Source: Drosophila miranda
Taxonomy: Eukaryota > Arthropoda > Insecta > Diptera > Drosophilidae
DNA: 64,000 nt
Reading direction: 5' to 3'
Assembly (NCBI RefSeq): GCF_003369915.1
Contig: NW_022881603.1
Span: 24,846,264 to 24,910,263, forward strand
Within the stretch, counting starts at the first letter, position 1; every line of letters begins with the position of its first letter. Shown one piece after another: positions 44,613 to 54,554 of this stretch. Under the pieces are notes generated by a model that was not told where the DNA came from, searched no databases, and was given only the letters and a program-made list of their open reading frames with translations. The translations under genes and the position numbers were made by a program.

Positions 44613-47600
44613 TTACTGACGAAGATCTTTCGCGTGAAACCGTCCTACGTAACGACCCTGCAAATCCTCTAACTCATAGTAGGCCTGCCCTATCTTCTTT
44701 TTGACCCTGGCCTTCAGAAAGGCCGGACCCAACTTCGCGCTGTACCCTGACTGAAAATTGCTCTGCCTGAAATTTCTTCGGAACACCTCCTGGCCGACAT
44801 TGTAGGATATGTCTCTCGACCGTAAGTTATACTGCCGTTCATTCTTATCGTTCTGTTTTTTCATGACTTCTAGAGCCTTGCTTCGAACCAAGTCTAATGA
44901 ATCCTCCCGCGAGAAAACTGCTGACCTGTCGTCCATCACCCGCAATGCTCTCAGAAGCTTGTATGTTGCCCCGGAAGTGATGAAATGCTGTCCGAACACC
45001 ATATAATAAGGAGTTGCATTCAGACTTGCATGCACCGCCGAACGCAATGCGCAGCAAATGCTGCTGAGGTGCTCGTCCCAGTCCTTCTGATCCTCGCGCA
45101 CATAAGATCGGATTGCTGCAATCACCGAGCGATTTACACGTTCGGAAGCATGCTTTTGGAATGCCTCAGACTTAAATTGTGTGCCATTGTCAGATACTAT
45201 TGTCTCCGGAACCCCGAAAGCATGAAAAAGATCTTGCTGCATGTATTTGACTACCACGTCCGCGGTCAACTTCTTTACTGCCTTAAGAAACACATATTTA
45301 GAATAGTGATCGAGGACGATAAAGATGCCTATATGTCCACTTCTTGAACGGGGATATGGCCCCAGGAAATCTACATATAATTTCTGAAAGAAACGTTGTG
45401 ACTCGGGCGCAATTCCAATCTTCGGTCTCTGGATTGTATTGGGGGCCTTGGTAGTCTTGCAGACATCACAAGCCTGGATATACTTCTTCACATCGGCAAC
45501 CAAACCAGGCCAGTAATAATACCGCCGTATCCTTTCTAGGGTTTTGTGAATGCCTCCATGGGAAGCCAGTGGATTGTCGTGCGCGTTACGCAAAACGTCA
45601 ACCACTAACCCTTGAGGAATCCAGAGTTTCCAAATGAACACATCATGTAGCACCTCTCCTGTCGCGTGATCTGACCTACGATACAACAAGTTATCTACAA
45701 TTTTGAGATCTGGCAACTTATCAATATTGGCCCTAACCCTTTCTACGATCTCCACGTAATCTTCTGCCTTGAATTCTGGCGATTCCAAATCCACCAACAA
45801 CCCATTGCTCGCGTCTAGAGTCGCCACTTCCTCCTCATTTACGCGAGAAAGAGCATCCGGAACCACATTAAGCCTGCCGCTACGATGCTCGATTTTAAAC
45901 GAGAAACTCTGCAGCTTTAATGCCCATCGGGCTAGACGTGAGTGTAAGTCAGTTTGTGACATGAGCCACTTTAAAGAGGCGTGATCAGTGATTACAGTAA
46001 ATTCATGCCCCTCGATATAAGCTCTGAACCTATTTATGCAAACTATTGCGGCCAGACATTCTTGTTCGGTGACCGAATAATTCTTTTGGGCTTTGTTGAG
46101 TTTTTTCGATACAAACGCAATCGGATATTCGTGCCCCTCCGGCGTCTTCTGCACCAGCACTCCCCCAACGCCTGTCTTGCTAGCGTCGCAGTGAACATAG
46201 AATGGTTTGCTAAAATCAGGACTACGCAAAACTGGCGCTGAGCAAAGCATCTCCTTCAACTTTTCAAAAGCCTCCTGACCCTCTGGAGTCATTGAAAATT
46301 TCTGTCTGGGTTTGAGCAAGTCCGTGAGAGGCGCGGCCACCGATGCGAAGTTGCTTATAAACTTCCTGTACCAGCCTACCATACCTAGGAAGCGACGCAG
46401 AGACTTTAAGGATTTTGGCAATGGAAAATCGGACATGGCCGAAATCTTATCCGGATCTGTACGAATCACCCCTTCGCCTACTATATGCCCCAAATACCGC
46501 ACTGACTTCATGCAAAACTTGCTTTTCTCCACATTCAGCGTTAACCCTGCCGCTTTAATGTAACTTGCCACTTCACTCAACACCCTCCGATGTGACTCAA
46601 AACTGTCCGACACAATCAAAAGGTCGTCCAGGTACACAAAAACTTCATTTCTTAAACTGGCCGGAATTACCTTGTCCATCAGCCTTGTCATGGTCTGCGA
46701 AGCATTAGTGAGACCAAAAGGCATTACCTTATACTGGTAGAGAGGTTTCCCCGGAACCGTGAACGCTGTTTTATCGCGTGAGCTCGGCTCTAAGGGAACT
46801 TGCCAATAGGCATCCTTAAGATCCAGGCTCGAAATAAACAACGCCTTAGGAAGACGTCCTAGAATCCCATCAATTTGTGGTAACGGATACGCGTCTTTTT
46901 TGGTCACCGCGTTAACTTTCCTACTATCTAAACATAGCCTCACCTTTCCTGGCTTCTGCACCAATACTACCGGTGATGACCACGCACTATCGGATTCCTC
47001 TATCACCCCTAAGCTGAGCATCCGATCTATCTCCGCATATAACAATTTCTCTACCGCAGGAGATACAGGGAAGTGTCTCTGCTTCACGGCTTTTGCATCA
47101 CCTACATCAATTGAATGCGAAAGCAGAGCCGTCTTTCCTAGACCGGAAACGGAAAACGAAGGAAATAAATTGATGGTCGCTTGCAACTGGTCCATTTCCC
47201 CTCGGCTGAGGTTCTGCGGTTCATGAACTATCTCTGCCAGCGACATGCTGGGTGGTAATAAATCGAAACTTGACCAAAAGTCGATCCCTAAATACAAGTC
47301 CTGGCTGAGCGATGGAATAATGTGCAGCTCAAGGTCCTTCACTGCACCCTTATACTGCACCGGTGTCCGCAGTCGTCCCACTACCTCTTGCCTCCGTCCA
47401 TCCGCAGTGGAAGCATTTACAACTCCTCTCTTAAAAGGAATTCGGCTTTGGATTACGCGTTCTGCTAACTTTCCGCCTATAACACTCATAGCTGCTCCGG
47501 TGTCCAATAGACCAAGGACCGTTTGATCCAACAGGCGAACTTCCGCATATGGACGCTTGTCCTTCTGCTTGTAACGAATGCAATTTATCGCTTTCGCCGC

Positions 47601-47864
47601 CTGCCGGAACGCTCTCATCCTTCTCTCACTCCTTGTGAGGGACTTATTACTGGGTTGGTCGTTGGTGAAAAGCGAATGGGATCTGGCATGGACTAGTTTT
47701 GGCCAGACTAAAGCTTGGTGTATGTCGGATTCTGATTTCTCAGACGGAAGCTGGGCGGTAGTTTTAAGTATCCCTACTGGGATTTCGCCTCTGCACTCGA
47801 CTGCTTGCGCTGAACACTGACCGGCTGGCGAGGCTGGGTTTTCACTTTGCCGTTTTTTTGGCAT
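44613..47864 (-). CDS. Pol polyprotein (protease, RT, RNase H, integrase) of the Osvaldo-like element
   Basis: An open frame of 1,083 codons. Order: protease (LLDTGAAMSVIGG), reverse transcriptase (SAWSSPVVLVQKPGKVRL, MPFGLTNASQT, catalytic FVYLDD, then LGHIVGEGV), RNase H (YVHCDASKTGVGG, ITDHASLKWL) and integrase (HHCC region ending CDVCKTTK; core with LYVDFLGPYP and VSDNGTQF; C-terminal GPAFLKARV and GRFHAKDLR as a GPY/F-type module). Expression is expected by -1 slippage from gag at 47852-47858. Oddity: between the second Asp (VSDNG) and the Glu (ASERVN) only 15 residues remain instead of the usual 35, so about 60 bases are deleted in frame near 45150 and this integrase should be inactive. 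The RT and RNase H parts look intact. Confidence 0.9.
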   Translation of the reverse strand: MPKKRQSENPASPAGQCSAQAVECRGEIPVGILKTTAQLPSEKSESDIHQALVWPKLVHARSHSLFTNDQPSNKSLTRSERRMRAFRQAAKAINCIRYKQKDKRPYAEVRLLDQTVLGLLDTGAAMSVIGGKLAERVIQSRIPFKRGVVNASTADGRRQEVVGRLRTPVQYKGAVKDLELHIIPSLSQDLYLGIDFWSSFDLLPPSMSLAEIVHEPQNLSRGEMDQLQATINLFPSFSVSGLGKTALLSHSIDVGDAKAVKQRHFPVSPAVEKLLYAEIDRMLSLGVIEESDSAWSSPVVLVQKPGKVRLCLDSRKVNAVTKKDAYPLPQIDGILGRLPKALFISSLDLKDAYWQVPLEPSSRDKTAFTVPGKPLYQYKVMPFGLTNASQTMTRLMDKVIPASLRNEVFVYLDDLLIVSDSFESHRRVLSEVASYIKAAGLTLNVEKSKFCMKSVRYLGHIVGEGVIRTDPDKISAMSDFPLPKSLKSLRRFLGMVGWYRKFISNFASVAAPLTDLLKPRQKFSMTPEGQEAFEKLKEMLCSAPVLRSPDFSKPFYVHCDASKTGVGGVLVQKTPEGHEYPIAFVSKKLNKAQKNYSVTEQECLAAIVCINRFRAYIEGHEFTVITDHASLKWLMSQTDLHSRLARWALKLQSFSFKIEHRSGRLNVVPDALSRVNEEEVATLDASNGLLVDLESPEFKAEDYVEIVERVRANIDKLPDLKIVDNLLYRRSDHATGEVLHDVFIWKLWIPQGLVVDVLRNAHDNPLASHGGIHKTLERIRRYYYWPGLVADVKKYIQACDVCKTTKAPNTIQRPKIGIAPESQRFFQKLYVDFLGPYPRSRSGHIGIFIVLDHYSKYVFLKAVKKLTADVVVKYMQQDLFHAFGVPETIVSDNGTQFKSEAFQKHASERVNRSVIAAIRSYVREDQKDWDEHLSSICCALRSAVHASLNATPYYMVFGQHFITSGATYKLLRALRVMDDRSAVFSREDSLDLVRSKALEVMKKQNDKNERQYNLRSRDISYNVGQEVFRRNFRQSNFQSGYSAKLGPAFLKARVKKKIGQAYYELEDLQGRYVGRFHAKDLRQ
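47852..47858 (-). promoter_or_regulatory. Predicted -1 ribosomal frameshift heptamer (A AAA AAC)
   Basis: Read on the - strand in the gag frame, the codons CAA AAA AAC contain the canonical X XXY YYZ heptamer A AAA AAC. A one-base backward slip enters exactly the pol frame. In this copy a TAG (47882-47884) lies eight codons upstream in the gag frame, so ribosomes would not normally reach it. The site is inferred; no downstream pseudoknot was checked. Confidence 0.75.
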
Positions 47865-47881
47865 TTGCTACACGACGGCTT

Positions 47882-49171
47882 CTATTTATTAGGTGCTCCG
47901 CACCCAAAGCAAAAAATTTTCCTTTTGCTATCGCAATCGTGGTAGCGATGCCCCTCCTTTCGGCAGTTCCAGCAAATCAGTGCCATGGCTGCCACCTCGT
48001 CCTCTTCTTCTACATCCGAGAATTCGGAGGCCTCCTCTAATTGGGCTTCCTCTACCAATTCCGCAACCTGTTTCCGGAAAGGAATCAATTTCTGGTACCC
48101 ATGACTCCGCCTAACGTCGTCGAGAAAACCCTCCCTTCTACGACAGACTTCTCTCAAGCGTTCTACGGAGTCGATTTGGACATTCAGGAGCTCATGTCTA
48201 ATTTCAGGTCGCAAATTGCGCCGTAAAGTTTCCACAATCGCTTTCTCTGACATGGGAGTTTCCAAATCATCCATCAGCTGTATCAGGGCGTCGTGGAAGG
48301 AATCGAAATTTTCTTTTTCTTTTTGCTTCCTGTCCCTTATCGCTTCTCTGATATCCACATCGGTTCGAGAATCCCTAAACTGCTTTCTTAGGGCTTGGCA
48401 TAACCGGTCCCATCTCATCGATCCGGAAGTCTTGTGGTAACGCCAATAAAAATCTCTGGCCTTTCCGTCAAAAAGCAGACTGGCGTTACTGCACAGAACT
48501 GGAAAATTTCCTTCGAGAGTCTGATGCGTCAAAGCCTCTACCCTATAGAGAAAATTATCAATGCTCAATCCTTCTTGGGTACCATTAAAACGTAATTTCC
48601 AACTATTGAGGATATGGGCGACTTTGTCCGGTCGCTGACTCAGATCTGAGACTGCACTGCTTGGACGGTCGTAGCTCGGAAACTGTGCTGAATACTGACT
48701 ATTCAGTCCCTGTCGGAATGTTTCCTCCCCTTCTCTGTCCCTATTTTGTTGGACCGGATTATCCGCTTCCCCACGTCTATTCCCTTGAGGAATGCTATTG
48801 CCAGTCTCTTGGAAATGTGCTGCTATGCTGGACTGAATGATTTGAGCCATTTTGTCCGTGAGCTGGGCTACCACCTCGTTTTGCATCGTGCTGATGGCCT
48901 GTGTAACCATGCTACTAACTCTTTCAGCGGTTATGGCTGCTGCATCGTTTTGCTTGGCCTGGGACCTGGTATTATGAGGAGTACTTCTATCGACGCATAG
49001 CGTCTTGCATGTGGGACAGGTAGTATGGGTCTTGACATGCGACTCAATACAAGTTTTGTGAAACTCGTGGCTGCACTTTGTTTTCAATGTAGGAGCCGAG
49101 GCCAAAGTTTTCCCACACAACTGGCATTTTGGCGCCGGAGCCGGTTCAGGCTCGTTATCGGGGTTCTCCAT
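47882..49171 (-). pseudogene. Gag with N-terminal RING-H2 finger, prematurely stopped
   Basis: An ATG at 49169-49171 opens a frame of 429 codons. Residues 16-55 form a textbook RING-H2 spacing: C16-x2-C19-x13-C33-x-H35-x2-H38-x2-C41-x10-C52-x2-C55. RING-H2 fingers usually recruit ubiquitin-conjugating enzymes; their presence in Gag is unusual. A Gln-rich helical linker follows, then a capsid-like region (about 190-330) and a nucleocapsid with one complete C-x2-C-x4-H-x4-C knuckle (CWNCRKEGHRYHDC). The second knuckle begins (CFGC) but is interrupted by TAG 47882-47884; its remaining Cys pair lies in frame just past the stop. The stop is therefore probably a mutation of a sense codon, though suppression cannot be excluded. 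Confidence 0.85.
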
Positions 49172-50330
49172 TGTAAAAAAAATAAATCAAACTTAATTGC
49201 TAACTGTCCTGACAAAAATATGTCCCACAAAAACTACACGACAAAACCTAAACACTTACTTATCAAACGCAGACAAAACCAAAGTTAAAAATGTGTTAAT
49301 AGTAAAACTAAATTAAGTATTCTAGTTAAAAGTCAGATAACTTATGCTAGCAAACCTAAGATGACCTAAAAATTCAAAAATAATAAGTAATTGTACGTGA
49401 ACTCAAATTGCAAAGAGAACTGATTCCTCGTGTTATAATTCATAGCTTCCTACGTTGCCAACTTAGGGTCAATGGCCCAGCAAACGGCACAGCTGTTCTC
49501 AAGTCTCGCTTCCCTTGTACAGCGAGAGAGCTAGCAAACCAACAGCCCTACCAAATAACACACATGGAATGTAAACCACAAGAATAGAACGCAAAGAATA
49601 TGATACGATAAAATAAAGTCATAAAAATGTTTGCCTTACGCATAGCTAATCCCCATGCGAAACGGACCCTATGCTAATTGAGACCCCAATTCCTAAGCAC
49701 AAAAGAAAATGAAAAGAATGTGTACGCGCGCAGACGCCTTGCACTTGTCGCTGTCTAATCAAAACCAACAACAACTGCATGCGCGAGCCGTGGCCAGCTG
49801 CTGCTTTGATTCGCGCCGCTGTCGTCCAAACATCTCGGCTCAGCACTCTACACTTGAAATGAGCATGCTGCTTCTGATTTCACTCGTGGCCAACGGAATT
49901 CTATAATCAAGATTAATCCGAGTATGTCCAACGCGCTAAAGCTCATCAGCAGCAATGGCTAAGCCTTCCGCACAGTCCCTCAGCCGTGGGCAGGGTTCCG
50001 TAAGTAAACGAGATTCCCTCTGCAGTCCTATGCGCCCGAAAGACCATGTTTAAGACTCCTGCCTCAGAAAAAGTAGGGTATTATTAAGATCGATGCACTT
50101 TTCGAAACGCTCCTCAGACGTGGCCGGATGAAAAGTCAAAACTTCTGCTTCCGTTTTCCGAATCGTCTGACAAGCCCTCTACTTGGTGTTGAGAAAAGAA
50201 GATATTCTTGAGCAATGACCACTTCTAGAGAAACAATTTTGGTCAATGCCGTCTATGCTGAATCGGGAAGTTTTAAAGACAAAAAAAAAGGATGTCACAG
50301 TGTTGATGGTGTCACACCTGAATAGGTGTG
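49172..50330 (-). other. Leader (5' UTR) of the Osvaldo-like element
   Basis: About 1.15 kb between the primer site and the gag start on the - strand. No conserved frame. A long leader of this kind normally holds dimerisation and packaging signals, but none can be defined by eye. A run of nine A at 50281-50289 (T on the element strand) is the only notable simple sequence. Confidence 0.6.
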
Positions 50331-50348
50331 GCCCCACGTTGGGCGCCA
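50331..50348 (-). promoter_or_regulatory. Primer-binding site, tRNA-Lys type
   Basis: TGGCGCCCAACGTGGGGC on the - strand, the same site used by many retroviruses and by Osvaldo-type retrotransposons. It marks the inner edge of the upstream LTR at about 50349-50355. Confidence 0.9.
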
Positions 50349-50465
50349 ATTTTTAGTTATAATACTATATCTATGATTCATAAATGTAACGTGTCATCTA
50401 CGCACGTCTGTGTATATAAATCCTGCCAGGCTAGCTGTCATTCAGCGAAGGGAAGCACACGCTTT

Positions 50466-52184
50466 GGGTTTCCGGCCTCTGCTCGTCGGCTATTGGAGTG
50501 ATGTTCTTGCCCCCCCTCCTGCTGGTGGCCTATACGCATTATACCGCGAATGAAGTAGCGTGTCACGACGAAAATGCTTAACCGGGAGACACTGTTTATC
50601 CCTGAATAGAATTGTGGATGTGTGCTGGAAAGGTATCTCAACTCCGCCTCTGGTGTTGTCGAGGTCGTGTCGCCCACCCTACCATGGCCATTCCAAACCG
50701 TTCGATTTAATGACGGAATGGCCCCTTTGTCCGGGGCGTCCTACATGGGGAATTTGCCAGCGAAAGCAAAGCGGTAGATTAATACATTATAAAGTTTATT
50801 CACTTACTGGCTAAAACACTAACATTACCCGCAAATACCATAATATAATCACCCACATTAAAAGAGTAGCTAAATGAAATATATGTATAAAAATTCCTAC
50901 AAATACTTGGCTATGTGTCATACAAACGATATACTAAATAAGTCCGAAATGGACAAACTAACTTGCTTGCTGACTCCGTAATGTTACGAAACCAATTCGA
51001 GTGGGCACTTCTCCCTCTCACTCACCGACCGGCCCTAGTTCCCTTGTTTCAAGTTGTATTTATTAATAATAGAATTTAAGTCCACTCATACCTTTTCTCC
51101 AGCTTATGGCTCCATCGGCGAAAGCGCTTTCCTCGATGAATACCTAAAGCTGCTGTGGTGGAAGAACACTTAAATGGGCACAAGGTTGGGGGAAATCATA
51201 TTTGCAGATCGGCGAGAGTCACGAGAAGCCACTACCGGAATCAAATCTAAATCTCTCCTAATTAACTCCGCACAGAAATCATAATTAATTACTCATTTAC
51301 AAACACGAATACAATTACTCCGTCAATCCGTTGCTTCCTCTTTTTTTTTCTATTCTCTTTCTCCCGACTGTTATCTATGTTTCCTATCCACCTCCTGGGC
51401 GAACGGGAACAGCTCAAATTCTTTCCCCTGCTTCTGCAGGTGAAAGGTACGCGAAAGCAAAGAAAAAGGCCAAACGGCCAATCTCCGACGGTGCTAGATT
51501 AACACTTTCTCTCCGCCGATCTGCTCGCGACCAAGGGACGGGCCCTCCTTATCTGCCGCGTCGCGCTCGACTACTAAAGTGCCGACGCCAACGCCTCGGG
51601 AAGCTAGCCGCTTGAGGGGACCGAGCGCTCCCCAAATGTCTTCTCCCTCTGCTTCCACGCTCGCTTCTCCGATGGCTGAGCGCTTTCCAGACAATCCCAA
51701 AGGTTTAAACGCCACTTTGTTAGGCTTGCGGCTGTTGTTGTTTGCTGGCTGGCTTCCTTGGACGATCGAATCCGCACTGATTAACTCGATTTACTAGGCG
51801 CCAAGACTACAAATGGGACAACTCTTTATTCTCCTTTAGCCCTTATCTTCTCTTCCCGCAGCACTTACCCCAACCGGACTCAGCGCTATACGGCTTCTGA
51901 CGACTGAATAGCCCACTCGCCTTCAACCAAGAATCTCGCAGTCGAATCTTGGATTTAGATATTTAGATTCCCTAGAGTTTTTCTCTTCACTAAATTCTTG
52001 GTTTTCCTTTCCGTTCTGGCGGCAAATCCTCTAACAGGTCCCTGGATGCATTTTCAACAGAGATAGCCTGACGTTTTGACCTGTTACCGTCTTTTTGGTT
52101 TTCCCTTGACCTGTCGTTCGCCTGCCACTCTGAGCACTAGATGGCGCCACAAAAAACTCAGCATTCCCTGCTACAAGCGCTACA
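50466..52184 (-). repeat. Upstream (5') LTR of the Osvaldo-like element
   Basis: Direct repeat of 42757-44539, missing about 60 bp near 52010. The shared part ends at GGGTTTCCGG (50466), while the primer site lies 117 bp further in. The intervening 50349-50465 either belongs to the LTR and was lost from the downstream copy, or is an insertion. That segment contains TATATAAATCC about 25 bases before TCATTCAG on the + strand. Confidence 0.8.
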
Positions 52185-53498
52185 CAGGCAACAAGGCAGA
52201 AGATTGACTTTGATCTATGGAGCAGACGGAGCAGGCAGATATCGCTTAACCAGACTGAAAAGCCATCCTATGGTTGCAGATTAAATGTTTAATCTATATT
52301 ACGTATACGCACAGATACACCCCAAAAATGGGGGGCTTGGGGGGAAACACTGCAAAAGATTAAGTAAATAAATAGTTCGATAATTGAAATAGTGAGAGAA
52401 GGGGACATGGAACTGCTGAAAGAAATACACTTAATTTATGCGAGAGCGGTCGTGCTGAAAGATTTCTCCCACTCAAATACAATTCTTATATCAACCTTAA
52501 AAGGTGTGGGATCAACTCTTCAGGAAGTGTTAACTCCTCTTTTAGCTAGTAATTGGAATAGATAGTTCCACTCTTTACCTTAAAGGTCCCCTTATTTCAT
52601 GCCCACTTTTTCTTTCCCCCAACTTCCACGCAGTTTATCCTTGAGTTTAACCAAAGACAAATCCAAATCTCTTGGTCGCAATCATTAATCAATATAATGC
52701 ACTAGGCGTGGCTGATTAAAATTGGGCGCATGTCGCTCTACTCAGGCCAAATTAAGCCCTTGGGAGTGGCCTCAGCATCCCAATTGAAATGCCAGATCAT
52801 GTTTGGGGACTGGGACAGAGCTGCAACTGGGGCTGGTACTGGGGTTGGGGCTGCGGCTGCGGCTGAGGCCTCGAGACCGCCTGGGCGACAGCTAAACAAA
52901 GTGTGTGTCAGTTGCAGTCAAGTGGAGCCATAAAGCTCCAAGAGATCGACGGTGGCGATGGCGATGCCTGTGTCAGCTACTGCGATCAGTCACGGGGCAA
53001 CGGCAATTGGACTTGGTTGTGGATGTGGATATGTGGATATGGACGGGTGGGCGGATTTATGGCCTGCCCAGGGTCAGTTTAATGAGTTGCCTGCATCCAT
53101 AATGCCGGTCCAAAAGGAGTTAAGGGGCAGCCACAGCAACCACAAGCAAATAAAAAAAACCGCCATACGTACATATATTCGTAAAAAGAGAAAAAAAGTC
53201 AATGGATTAGCTTAGACGGCGCAGCTGTCGTGACAGGTTGAGCTGCGTTTGGGAAACGGGCACGAAATCGAAGCGGGCGAATGAGAATTTATGGCCAATG
53301 CCAAGCGAGCTGCAGCGAAGCTCAATCTCAGCCAGAGTCAGAGCCTGGGACTGGGACTGTGGCTGGGATCTGGTGCGTGCATGGGACGCAATATTTTATA
53401 ATGACTCCATTACAACAACTGCAACAGGAGAGCCACAGTCGGAGGCAGAGGCACAGCCAGAGTCGGGACCAAGAGCCTGGGGCCACAAAAATTGTAAT
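52185..53498. other. Non-coding unique DNA
   Basis: No gene supported. It includes GGGGCTGG/CGGCTGCGG simple sequence (52820-52870), GGATATGGAT-type repeats near 53025-53045, and ordinary AT-rich stretches. Short open frames (for example 53238-53648) are rich in simple repeats and run into the adjoining DINE-1 element. Confidence 0.45.
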
Positions 53499-54554
53499 AA
53501 CGAGGGGGAACGTTGTGAGTTGCTGCGGACAACGCAACTCTACAGTTATACCCGATACTTAGACAGTATGGCTCTCCTCCGGCAGACGCCGCTAATATTG
53601 AACGACACGACAAAGAGTGCGTGCGAGAGAGACAGAAAATCAGTCTGAGCGTGACGTCGGGCGCTGCGTAGCCAGTGCAAATTCATTTGTTTCTTTTGGG
53701 TATAAAAATGATCCGATCTGATCCAGATTCAGCAATCTGATAGACATGGTCATTATCTATGATTCTGCGTTTTTAGTTTTCTCGAATCTGCAATATTGTG
53801 GATGCAACAGATTTTCGTCTTTTGTGGGGGCGGAAGGGGGTGGGGCGAAATTCTGAGATATACGGTTTAACAGAAGTGCAGATACCAAATTTGGTTACTC
53901 TAGCCTTAATAGTCTCTGAGATGTGTGGATGCCCCAGATTTTCGTCCTTTGCGTGGGCGGAAGGGGGTGTGGCGAAATTTGGACACGAAACGGTCAAGGT
54001 CCGATATCACAGGAGTGTGGATACCAAATTTGGTTGCTCTGGCTCTTATAGGTTCTGAGATCCTTGAACTCATATTTAGCAATTGGCAAAACCGACCATG
54101 AAACCTGTGTGTTAGAGAGAGACAGAGCGAGAAAGAATGAAATTGTTTTCTTGATTCCGGCTATAATAATCTGGTTGAGATTTTACACTCTAGAACATAT
54201 AGTTATCCTCTACGACTCTGCGTTTTTTGTTTTATCGTATCTTTAAAAATGTGGATGCCACAGATTTTCGTCCTTTGTGGGGGCGAAAGTGGGCGGGGCG
54301 AAGTTTTAAAATATTTTTGTAGCAGTGACATATCACAGAAGTCTGGATCCAAAACATCGTTGCTCTAGCTCTTATAGTCTTTGAGCACTAGGCGCTGAAG
54401 GGGACGGACAGACGGACAGACGGACGGACGGACGGACGGACGGACGGACAGACGGACAGACAGACAGGGCTCAGTCGACTCGGCTATTGACACATCCACT
54501 TTTACCACAAATCTAATATACCCCAATACTCATTTTGAGTATCGGGTATAAAAA
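53499..54554 (-). mobile_element. DINE-1/Helitron element, single copy
   Basis: From AACGAGGGGGAACGTTG to GAGTATCGGGTATAAAAA, opposite in orientation to the array. It has the full set of landmarks except that roughly 65 bases around the TATATATACTTTATGGGG block are missing (CGGCTATTGACACATCC at about 54481-54497). The GGAC/GACA microsatellite (54403-54465) is expanded. Its sequence variants group it with the partial monomer at 32058. Confidence 0.88.

Larger units (their letters stand above)
42757..52184 (-). mobile_element. Gypsy-superfamily LTR retrotransposon, Osvaldo/Ulysses-like, 9.4 kb
   Basis: Two direct repeats (42757-44539 and 50466-52184) frame an internal region transcribed on the - strand: primer site 50331-50348 (TGGCGCCCAACGTGGGGC, exact tRNA-Lys type), a 1.1 kb leader, gag (47882-49171) and pol (44613-47864). 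A G-run (CGGGGGGGC) next to the downstream LTR serves as polypurine tract. Long LTRs, the tRNA-Lys primer, the separate gag and -1 shifted pol, and the lack of env resemble the Osvaldo/Ulysses group; the assignment comes from memory of those elements. Defects: a premature gag stop, a roughly 60-base deletion in integrase, and LTRs differing by about 60 bp plus base changes. No target duplication was found. Confidence 0.9.

Noticed and set aside
48001-48300. + strand frames over gag
   Set aside because: Shadows of the - strand Gag, which has clear zinc-finger motifs.
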